Source: JBHEKP01 sp041859375 (GTDB lineage: Bacteria; Hydrogenedentota; Hydrogenedentia; Hydrogenedentales; CAITNO01). From it: a stretch of DNA of 16,241 bases. The stretch's first letter is position 1. Each line of letters opens with the position of its first letter. Position numbers and translations under genes: made by a program. Location of the stretch: the NCBI GenBank assembly GCA_041859375.1, contig JBHEKP010000318.1, positions 1 through 16,241 of the forward strand, given 5' to 3'. The notes under the pieces are model-generated. The model was not told the DNA's origin. It saw nothing but the letters and a program-made list of their open reading frames with translations, and ran no database searches. Of the stretch, positions 1 through 6,411 are shown one piece after another.

Positions 1-34
1 AAAAACAACCGGGCCGCCCCGAAGGGCGGCCCGG
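1..34 (-). terminator. Rho-independent terminator of the M4 peptidase gene
   Basis: On the minus strand an 11-bp perfect GC-rich stem (arms at 24-34 and 9-19) closes on a TTCG tetraloop and is followed by TTGTTTTT at the window edge. It starts 25 nt after the peptidase stop codon. UUCG loops are typical of very stable bacterial terminators. On the plus strand the same stem is followed by a T-rich stretch (about 36-48), so it could also stop transcription coming from outside the left edge. Confidence 0.9.
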
Positions 35-58
35 ATTCATTTTTCTTGCCGCTTCCGA

Positions 59-3000
59 TCAGCGGTTGAGGGCGCTGTTCACCACGGCCTGAATGTCGCC
101 CGCGTTGATGCGTCCGTCGCCGTTGACGTCGGTGTTGAGGCCGGCCTTGGCGCCGTCAAAGGCCTTGAGCACGGCGTTGGTGACGATCTGCACGTCCATG
201 GCGTCCACCCGCCCGTCCTTGTTGACGTCGGCGCCGAGCAGGTCGGAGCCGTCGCCGATGAAGCGGAAGGCGAGCTCCGAGAGCCCGATGCCGTCCACGG
301 ACTCAACCGACACGTCAACCACCCCGGCGGGGTGGAGCGGCGTGGTGACCTGGAGTTCTGTGTCGCTGATGAGGGTGAGGTTGCTGCCCGCGACACCGCC
401 GAAGCGGACCGCGGAGGCTCCGCCGAGGCGCTCGCCGCGGATGGTGACGCGGTCGCCGCCGATGGTGAGCCCGAAGGCCGGGGTGATGGAGGTGACGGCG
501 GGGAACCCGGACACGGTGACGGTGGGCGAGAAGACCATTTCGCCGACGATGCCGGACACGGTGACGGGCACGACGCCGAACCACCAGCGGTCACCGGCGC
601 GGATGCCCGCGGCGGGCACGGACTCGCGGTTGATGAGCTGGTAGACGATCTGGCCGTTGCGGAACCAGTAGATGGTGGAGTCGCCCTCGGCGTAGAAGGC
701 GGGGTCGCGGTCCTTCAGCGGATGGACGTACTGGTAGCTGCCCGTGAGGGCGCGGCCAAGCGGAACCACCCGGCTCTGGGTGGGATCCTCAAAGGGCGTG
801 TTCGCGGAAACGGCGAGTTTTTGGGCGGAGGGCTTCACCACGGACATGCCGATGTAGACGGGGACGTCCTGGTAGGCCTCCTGGCCGCCCCAGCGCGCGC
901 GGACGCGCACAAGGAAGCTGCCCTTGTCGGACAGCGCCGTCTGCCAGTTGAACAGGGCCGTGCCGTTGCCGAGGTCGGCGAAGGGCGCGGCGCCCGGGCC
1001 GGTCCATTCGCCAAAGTACACGGGAAGGCCCGCGACCCCGGCGGGCCGGTTGGTTTCAACGGTGAAGCTGACGCGCTCGCCGGCCTGCGCGATGACCGGG
1101 GCGACGGGGTTGATGCTCAGGCGGGACTCCACCCGGGGCAGCCCGGTGAGGTCGGTCAGGTTCAGCACCTGCTCCAGCCCGGCGAACTCAAGGGAGGGAT
1201 CGCGGGGCGCGCCGTTGCCGTCGGAAAGGCCCACAACCGCCTCGGAAACACCCAGTTCAAGGTAGGTCATCCTGATTTTGCCGTTGTAGAAAAGCTCCAC
1301 CTGCACGGAGCTGAGCCCGACGTTGAGGGTGGGCACGCTGTCCGGCCAGGAGGGCATGTTCTCGTAGGTGATGACAACCCGGTCGTCGAGCATGCGCATC
1401 CACGCCTCGCCGCCCATGTTGGGGGCGAAGTCGGTGAAGCAGAAGGAAACGCGCGGCAGCAGGAAATGGGCGGCCAGGCTGGGGAAGTTCAACTGCTCCG
1501 CGCCGGGATAGGCGGCGATGTTCAGGAAGGAGATGTACCCGTTGGCGGCCAGGAAGAGCTGCGCGTAGTTCTTGCCGAAGTAGGGGAAGTTCACCGGCAG
1601 GTTCACGGCCACGCTGTTGTCGTCGGTGAAGGTGAGCTGGTACGCGCCGCCTTCGGCGTCCACGCGCTGCACGGGGAAGGCGTAGACATTCTTGGCGAAG
1701 GTGGCCTCGTAGTCGGAGTACTGCGCGCCGAACCCGTCGCCGCCCAGCCCGCCCAGCGGCGGCCCCACGGGGCGGAAGGTAATCTGCGAGAAGGCGAGGT
1801 CGATGTCGCCGAGGTGGCCGAGGGTCGGGTCGTAGCCGAAGGCCTCGGTCATGAGCACGGGCGGCTCGCCGCCCGCGGTGGCGCGCGCGTAGGCGAGCTG
1901 CGGGAAGCCCTCGGTGAGGTCGGCGATGATGGTGTAGAAGTATTCCACGCCGGGGGTCACGTCGCTGTCAAGGTAGCTGTTGTCGCCGCGCTCCACGGGC
2001 AGGATGACGCCCTCGCCCGCGCGGGTGGCGTAGCGGTTCACGCTGCGCAGCAGGAGCAGGCGCGAGTAAAGCTCGCCGGGGGGGTTGTCCCATGTGAGGG
2101 AGATGACGCTGGCGCCCGCGTCGTCCGTCGTGGCCACGGCGCGGAAGTTGCGCAGGCCCTCAAGCTGCAGCAGGGGCGGCTCGATTTCAACGGCGCGCCC
2201 GGCGGCGGCCACGTTGAGGCGGTCGTCAAAGGAGAGGCCGATGTCCACGCTCGCCGCGCCCAGGGCGAGGTAGAGGTCGTAATAGTCTGCCGAGGGGGGC
2301 AGGAGCGGCATGGCGTTGTAGAAAAGCTGCGCCACCGTGTCAATGCCAAGACCGCGCACGGTCTCGCCGTTGAAGGTGTCGCCGTCGGTGAGGAGGTAAA
2401 CGAGCTTGTTGCCCACGCCGGAGTTGGAATGCACGCCGCCGCTGTCCACCATCGAGTAGGGGTTGCGCAGCAGGGGGCTGCCGAGCCGGTCCGGATCGCC
2501 GAACACCGTCGGATCCTTCATGTAGCGGATGCCGGGCAGGGTGTCGTCGATGGGATCCTCCTCATCCTCGTCGCCGGTGCCGCCGCGCTGATCGCGGATC
2601 TTGATGGTGAACTCCTCTGCACAGAACCACCGCACGGCCGGGGAGTCGTTGCCCTTGCCGTTGGTGAGGTCCACCAGTTCGCCGCCCCAGTCGGAGTACA
2701 TTTCCGAAAGGGCGCCGGAGAAGCCGAAGTAGACGAAGCCGACGTCGGTGTCCGTGACGCCGTGGGTGAGCTCGTGGGCCGTCACGTCGTCGGTGATGAA
2801 GAGGTTGTTGAAGAGCATCGTGTTGTCGCCGATGTAAAAGGCGTTCAGTTCGGAAAGCCCCACATAGGCGTACAGCGTGCCGCCGGTGTCGTCAATGCCG
2901 TCGCGGCCGAAGCGCAGGTTGTAGAAGTTGTAGGTGTCGCCGAGGTAGTCGTAGGCGTCGTCCACCGCCTTGATTCCCGTGGCGGGCTCGCCCTCCTTCC

Positions 3001-3865
3001 GCTTCAGCACGGCGGCGTCCAGATCGTCATAGGTCTCGACGTTGCGCCCGTTGAGGTCGTAAACCTCGCGGTTCAGGGCGTTCTTGCGCAGCGGCTGGCG
3101 GAAGGCCAGGGCGCCGGTGTGCGCGTCCACGTACACCAGCATCTCGGAGAGGGCGGGGTCGTCGGGATCGAGGGTGACCGTCCACACAAGGACGGGGCAG
3201 CCGGCCATGTTGAACACGGAGGGCGCGTAGAGCATGAGCGCGGGCGCGCCAACCGCGGTCCAGGCGGATTCCTCCGTGCTGCTGAAGCCGGCCTCCAGGC
3301 GCACCGCGGCGGCGGACGCCTCGACGGCGGACAGGGAGGGCGAAAGCGAAAGATCGCCGCCGTCAAGCGGGGCGGTGTCGCGGAGGATGCTGCTGGATAT
3401 GTTGCGCACGGAGCCGTCACCGTCCACCTGCACGACGATTTCCGCGCCGAGCACGGGCAGGCCCGCATAGTGCTGGGAAAGGCGCACAAAGGTCTGGCCG
3501 CCGCGCGTGACGGTGCGGGACTCAAAGGCCACCGCGGGGCTCTGCACGCCGAAGGCGGCCCCGTGGCCGTCAATGAAGGACTTCGCCGACTCAACGGGAT
3601 CGCCCGCGGCCTTCTGCCCGGACAGCGGCGTGAGGAAACGCCCCGCCGGCGGCGCGCCAAGGAAGCGGATGAAGCCGTCGTCGTTTTTGTGGACCACCGG
3701 CGGTTCCAGCGACGCGGGCGCCTGCAGCGTGCGGAGCACGTCGTTTAGGGCGTCCGGATCAGCCGCCGTCTGGGCGGCGGCGGCCACGCTGAAAATGAGC
3801 AGGGCGCACGACGCCATCAACGCCGGCATCCGGTTGACAAGACCCGTCCTTGCCTGAGCGCGCAT
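59..3865 (-). CDS. secreted thermolysin-like (M4) metallopeptidase with C-terminal dockerin
   Basis: This encodes a secreted zinc endopeptidase of 1268 residues. Seen: a signal peptide (1-31, hydrophobic core then AAAAQ), an FTP propeptide motif (about 122-160), a PepSY-like region (174-256), and the M4 catalytic domain (264-556) with HELTH (364-368), the third zinc ligand Glu388 in GALSE and the proton-donor His479 in GGVHSNSG. These match thermolysin motifs in order and spacing style. Downstream are an FnIII-like domain (571-663), a beta-sandwich region ending VGLSDGNG (about 720-890), an Ig-like stretch (915-1010), an IPT/TIG domain (1123-1203) and a type I dockerin (1209-1268) with two calcium loops, DVNKDGRVDAMD and DVNGDGRINAGD. 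An acidic insert (425-443) interrupts the catalytic domain. The start at 3865 is chosen because GGGAG lies 7 nt upstream and it begins the signal peptide. The frame stays open to an ATG at 4072, but that extension has no ribosome binding site and lies in the leader. The propeptide should be removed on maturation. The dockerin suggests attachment to a cohesin or the cell surface (inference). Confidence 0.93.
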   Translation of the reverse strand: MRAQARTGLVNRMPALMASCALLIFSVAAAAQTAADPDALNDVLRTLQAPASLEPPVVHKNDDGFIRFLGAPPAGRFLTPLSGQKAAGDPVESAKSFIDGHGAAFGVQSPAVAFESRTVTRGGQTFVRLSQHYAGLPVLGAEIVVQVDGDGSVRNISSSILRDTAPLDGGDLSLSPSLSAVEASAAAVRLEAGFSSTEESAWTAVGAPALMLYAPSVFNMAGCPVLVWTVTLDPDDPALSEMLVYVDAHTGALAFRQPLRKNALNREVYDLNGRNVETYDDLDAAVLKRKEGEPATGIKAVDDAYDYLGDTYNFYNLRFGRDGIDDTGGTLYAYVGLSELNAFYIGDNTMLFNNLFITDDVTAHELTHGVTDTDVGFVYFGFSGALSEMYSDWGGELVDLTNGKGNDSPAVRWFCAEEFTIKIRDQRGGTGDEDEEDPIDDTLPGIRYMKDPTVFGDPDRLGSPLLRNPYSMVDSGGVHSNSGVGNKLVYLLTDGDTFNGETVRGLGIDTVAQLFYNAMPLLPPSADYYDLYLALGAASVDIGLSFDDRLNVAAAGRAVEIEPPLLQLEGLRNFRAVATTDDAGASVISLTWDNPPGELYSRLLLLRSVNRYATRAGEGVILPVERGDNSYLDSDVTPGVEYFYTIIADLTEGFPQLAYARATAGGEPPVLMTEAFGYDPTLGHLGDIDLAFSQITFRPVGPPLGGLGGDGFGAQYSDYEATFAKNVYAFPVQRVDAEGGAYQLTFTDDNSVAVNLPVNFPYFGKNYAQLFLAANGYISFLNIAAYPGAEQLNFPSLAAHFLLPRVSFCFTDFAPNMGGEAWMRMLDDRVVITYENMPSWPDSVPTLNVGLSSVQVELFYNGKIRMTYLELGVSEAVVGLSDGNGAPRDPSLEFAGLEQVLNLTDLTGLPRVESRLSINPVAPVIAQAGERVSFTVETNRPAGVAGLPVYFGEWTGPGAAPFADLGNGTALFNWQTALSDKGSFLVRVRARWGGQEAYQDVPVYIGMSVVKPSAQKLAVSANTPFEDPTQSRVVPLGRALTGSYQYVHPLKDRDPAFYAEGDSTIYWFRNGQIVYQLINRESVPAAGIRAGDRWWFGVVPVTVSGIVGEMVFSPTVTVSGFPAVTSITPAFGLTIGGDRVTIRGERLGGASAVRFGGVAGSNLTLISDTELQVTTPLHPAGVVDVSVESVDGIGLSELAFRFIGDGSDLLGADVNKDGRVDAMDVQIVTNAVLKAFDGAKAGLNTDVNGDGRINAGDIQAVVNSALNR

Positions 3866-3881
3866 ACCAGTTCTCCCATAC

Positions 3882-3899
3882 CGGGACGCTTTCGTCCCG
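3882..3899 (-). promoter_or_regulatory. 7-bp hairpin just upstream of the M4 peptidase ribosome binding site
   Basis: On the minus strand CGGGACG and CGTCCCG (7 perfect pairs) flank an AAAG loop. The stem ends 4 nt before the GGGAG ribosome binding site (3873-3877), which is 7 nt from the ATG at 3865. Such a stem can protect the 5' end of the site or limit ribosome access. No anti-Shine-Dalgarno pairing is evident within it, so its role is not known. Confidence 0.5.
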
Positions 3900-4134
3900 C
3901 AACGCCAGGATTCCAGCCACCTCCCCGCCGGACCTTTAGCGCCGCCTTGCAACGCCAACGTCCGCCGGGGGTAATTACTTGTCACATGCCGTCCGCGAAA
4001 CACAACCGCAAAACGGCGCACTTTGCACGTTTTTAACGTCCGTGAGCCGCAACGGGAAAAATAACCCGTCATGGGCGTTCAGGCCGTTAAAACACGCGAT
4101 TACCCATATTTACCGATTCTTATACATCGTAGGT

Positions 4135-4164
4135 GTTATAGACCACCCCCCCAAAGAATGTCAA
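4135..4164 (-). promoter_or_regulatory. sigma70-type promoter of the M4 peptidase gene
   Basis: On the minus strand a perfect -35 box TTGACA (4159-4164) is followed by an 18-bp spacer and a -10 box TATAAC (4135-4140), five of six matches. Directly upstream of the -35 is AGTTTTTTC and then further A/T-rich sequence, resembling a proximal UP element. The spacer contains seven consecutive G (C at 4146-4152 on the plus strand). The predicted transcription start is near 4128, giving a leader of about 260 nt to the ATG at 3865. Confidence 0.75.
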
Positions 4165-4213
4165 GAAAAAACTTGCAACTGTTACGGCGCATACAAATAA
4201 TAATACGAATTAA

Positions 4214-4224
4214 GCGATAATCGC
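4214..4224. promoter_or_regulatory. 11-bp palindrome upstream of the M4 peptidase promoter
   Basis: GCGAT-A-ATCGC is a perfect inverted repeat with a one-base centre. It sits about 50 bp upstream of the -35 box, within the AT-richer gap. Its position would suit an activator site, but the length is small enough to arise by chance and no regulator is encoded nearby apart from generic proteins. Confidence 0.3.
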
Positions 4225-4228
4225 CGTA

Positions 4229-4248
4229 TAAAACGGGGACAACACCGT
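4229..4248 (-). terminator. weak possible terminator after the S1 peptidase gene
   Basis: On the minus strand, 34 nt beyond the S1 stop codon, ACGG (4248-4245) can pair with CCGT (4236-4233) and is followed directly by TTTTATA. The stem is only 4 bp with an 8-nt loop, far weaker than the two clear terminators in the window. Some read-through into the M4 gene is therefore possible. Confidence 0.25.
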
Positions 4249-4281
4249 CGCCGCCGGGGCAAAGAACCGTACCAGGACGGG

Positions 4282-5796
4282 TTAGGGACGGGTTAACCGG
4301 GAGGACCACTCGTAATATTTTTGGATGAATTCCCTGCCCTCGGGCGACGCGGCGAGAAGGTTGTCGCGCACGGCACGGAACAGTTTTGTGACGGGATGCC
4401 GCCCGCCCAGGGACTTGTTGACAAGGCATCCGGTGTCGTCACCCTCCGCGCATTCCATCCCGTCCACAAGGTGGCAGGCAATCTGGGGGAAGAAGTCGGC
4501 GAAGGAGGAGTAGTTGTCCCGGTTGTTTTCCGGGCTGCCGCAGACATGGGTGGTGCCGTTGCTGAGCACGCCCCCGAGCCGGTAATTAACGGCGGGGAAA
4601 AAGAGACCCGAACCGGAGGAGCCCGCCTCGGTGATGCCCTCCGCCCAGCGGACCTCGTTCTGCAGTTCATAGCGCTCGGAGCAGATGAGATCCACGCACT
4701 GTGTGGCGCCGGTGTTGATGACCGAGCCGCGGCAGGTTTTCATGGGAAGGCCCCGGGGGCAGTGGAACCCCTGGACCGCGTCGCCGACGGCGACGGGGCG
4801 CGTGTCCCAGCCGGCCCACGCCCTGCCGTAGACGCCCACGGGCGCGCCGTCAAGGCGGAGGAACTGCGCGTCGAGGCGGCTGCTGTGGGCTATCAGGCTG
4901 GTCCCGGCGCTGCGGGGCAGGGTGTTCCACGCGATGTCCGGCGTGGCGGCCCCGCAGGAGCCGCTGCGGTAGTCCCAGAAGGCGTCCACCTCCTCCGCGC
5001 TGACGCCGCCGTCCTCAAAACAGTGGTGGGCGGTGATGAAGAGGGGGGCATAGTCGGGCGCGCCCGCCCGGTTGAGGAGGGTGCCCGAGCAAAGCACCTG
5101 TCCGCCGTCCTGCGGCACGATGATGAGCGCGACGGCTGTGGACACCTCGCGCGCGGCGGGGTTGGTCTCGCAGTCCGCGGGAATGGGGCAGGGCAGTTCT
5201 TCGGCCTTGCCGGCGAGGGAAACAAAGAAATGGGAAAGGGCCTCCACCATGACGGGGGGCATCGCGCCGTTGCGCGACTCGGCGGCCAGCACGGCGGTGT
5301 CGCCCAGGGTGACGGGCAGCCAGCGGGGGGCGGCGCCTTTTTCATAGGGGCCGAAGGTGCGCTCCCCGGAGGCGTCGAGGAGCCAGAGGCGCTGGCCCTC
5401 CGAAAGGCCGGAGAGATCGACCCGGAGCCGCAGCGCCTCCGCGCCGGGCGACGAGAGTGCGGCGCACCAGCGGACCGCGCCGTCCTGCTTCACGGGCGCG
5501 TCGAAAAGGGCGGAGGCGAAAAGGTTCACCGGGCTGTTTTCGGCCACGCGCGCCGGAAAACTGTCCGCCGCCGCGGCCTTCAGCGCCGCGCCGCGCCCTG
5601 CCAGGCGCGCGAATTCATGTCGGGGCATGGGCGCGTCCAGCAGCTCTGCCGCCGCCGCGCGGGGCAGGGGAAAGCGCGCCGCGTCCGCATCATCCGCCTT
5701 GGCGGCGGCGGGGGGCAGGTAGGCGTGGTCGGCAAATTCGGCAAACGCGCCGAGGGCCGCGCCGCAGAACAGCGCCGCAAGCACGATGGTCCTCAT
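4282..5796 (-). CDS. secreted trypsin-like serine peptidase, lysyl-endopeptidase-like, with CFI-box-like tail
   Basis: This encodes a secreted S1-family serine endopeptidase of 504 residues. Seen: a signal peptide (1-19, MRTIVLAALFCGAALGAFA), a propeptide-like region to about 200, then the protease core with catalytic His258 in ITAHHC, Asp309 in SRLDAQFLRL and Ser394 in AGSSGSG. The motifs TAHHC, FWDYRSGSC and WAGWDTRP follow the pattern of Achromobacter protease I-type lysyl endopeptidases; Lys specificity itself cannot be read from this. Several cysteines suggest disulfides. The last 50 residues (from Cys457 on: KSLGG, LFRAVRDNLL, SPEGREFI, YYEWSSRL) resemble the CFI-box CTERM tail found in secreted proteins. 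AGGAGTG stands 9 nt before the ATG. The gene follows the LOG-like gene by 35 nt on the same strand, so it may be the last gene of the tlyA-recN operon. An imperfect tandem repeat of period 11 bp covers the stop codon. Confidence 0.9.
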   Translation of the reverse strand: MRTIVLAALFCGAALGAFAEFADHAYLPPAAAKADDADAARFPLPRAAAAELLDAPMPRHEFARLAGRGAALKAAAADSFPARVAENSPVNLFASALFDAPVKQDGAVRWCAALSSPGAEALRLRVDLSGLSEGQRLWLLDASGERTFGPYEKGAAPRWLPVTLGDTAVLAAESRNGAMPPVMVEALSHFFVSLAGKAEELPCPIPADCETNPAAREVSTAVALIIVPQDGGQVLCSGTLLNRAGAPDYAPLFITAHHCFEDGGVSAEEVDAFWDYRSGSCGAATPDIAWNTLPRSAGTSLIAHSSRLDAQFLRLDGAPVGVYGRAWAGWDTRPVAVGDAVQGFHCPRGLPMKTCRGSVINTGATQCVDLICSERYELQNEVRWAEGITEAGSSGSGLFFPAVNYRLGGVLSNGTTHVCGSPENNRDNYSSFADFFPQIACHLVDGMECAEGDDTGCLVNKSLGGRHPVTKLFRAVRDNLLAASPEGREFIQKYYEWSSRLTRP

Positions 5797-5831
5797 GAAA
5801 AATCACTCCTGTCGTTCGGAAACAGCGCCGC

Positions 5832-6410
5832 TCAGCCCGCCGCCTCGCGCTCGCCGGGAATGGTGGGGTCCTTTAGGAAGGACTCCACGCAGCGGCGCAC
5901 CAGCTCCCTGGGGTTGTCGTCAAAAACAACACGCGAGCCGGTGGGCTTCAGGATTACGGGCAGGATGTCGTCCACATGGTCGGCCACGCCGCCACTGCCG
6001 GTGAGCACGCCGATGAGGCGGCCCTCGTCGTAGGCGATGGAAAACTCGCCGAGCGTGCCGGAGCGGCCGCCGACGATGATCACGATGTCGCAGCTTCGGA
6101 CGCCGATGATCTCGCGGCCCATGAGCCCGGCGCCGGTGAAGATCATCACGTCAATGTTGTCCGTGGGGCTGCCGTAGCGCTCCACATGCTCCTTCACGCC
6201 GAGGGCCGGGGAGACGCCGATGGTGAGGCCGCCCCGCTCCTTGCAGCCCATCACCGCGTAGTGGGGCAGGCCCGGGCAGCCGCCGGTGAGGATGGCGCAG
6301 CCCTCGTCCGCGATGGCGCGGCCCATTTCCATGCACCTTTCCACCAGCGCGGGGTCCATGTGTCCGCCCGCCGAGCCCATCACCCCCACTTTTATCAAGC
6401 CGCAATGCAT
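5832..6410 (-). CDS. LOG/TIGR00725-like Rossmann-fold nucleotide-binding protein
   Basis: This is a 192-residue cytoplasmic protein of the lysine-decarboxylase-like/LOG superfamily, related to DprA/Smf-type Rossmann folds. Seen: an N-terminal strand and turn VGVMGSAGG (8-16), LTGGCPGLPHYAVMGC (41-56) and the signature GGRSGTLGE (114-122). That signature is the family's GGxGTxxE motif with one extra residue, the form I associate with the TIGR00725 branch rather than classical cytokinin-releasing LOG enzymes. Those enzymes hydrolyse nucleoside monophosphates; whether this one does is not known. Its ATG lies one nucleotide after the recN stop codon, and its ribosome binding site (AGGTGA) is made by the end of recN, so the two are almost certainly translationally coupled. 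Length is normal or slightly long for the family. Confidence 0.85.
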   Translation of the reverse strand: MHCGLIKVGVMGSAGGHMDPALVERCMEMGRAIADEGCAILTGGCPGLPHYAVMGCKERGGLTIGVSPALGVKEHVERYGSPTDNIDVMIFTGAGLMGREIIGVRSCDIVIIVGGRSGTLGEFSIAYDEGRLIGVLTGSGGVADHVDDILPVILKPTGSRVVFDDNPRELVRRCVESFLKDPTIPGEREAAG

Positions 6411-6411
6411 G

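Larger units (their letters stand above)
3866..4281. other. 416-bp intergenic region: promoter and long leader of the M4 peptidase
   Basis: No gene is evident here. The right two thirds (about 4040-4250) is conspicuously richer in A+T than the flanking genes. From right to left it holds a perfect 11-bp palindrome (4214-4224), an A/T-rich UP-element-like stretch, a strong minus-strand promoter (4135-4164) and then about 260 nt of predicted untranslated leader. The leader can form small hairpins: ACGGG with CCCGT arms around 4051-4069, ACGTT/AACGT around 4028-4040, and a 7-bp stem at 3882-3899 four nt before the ribosome binding site. A 9-bp direct repeat GCAACGCCA (plus strand) occurs at 3899-3907 and 3949-3957. 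The leader matches no riboswitch class I can recognise by eye. Confidence 0.6.

Noticed and set aside
332..3748. 1138-codon open frame on the plus strand
   Set aside because: It is antisense to the M4 peptidase, has no recognisable motif, is Gly/Val/His-rich in the way GC-rich shadow frames are, and the minus-strand frame carries complete catalytic motifs.
3866..3960. c-di-GMP (GEMM) riboswitch, suggested by GGGACG near a GAAA-like loop
   Set aside because: The conserved GCAAACC segment, the tetraloop-receptor arrangement and the second helix of the class are missing; GGGACG here simply pairs with CGTCCC.
3866..4072. 69-residue N-terminal extension of the M4 peptidase
   Set aside because: It lies in the predicted leader, lacks a ribosome binding site, and would place the signal peptide internally.
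4184..4211. dif-like site (left arm contains GCGCATA, AT-rich centre), tempting with xerC in the window
   Set aside because: The right arm TAATACGAATT matches the XerD half-site poorly (about 6 of 11) and XerC genes are usually far from dif.
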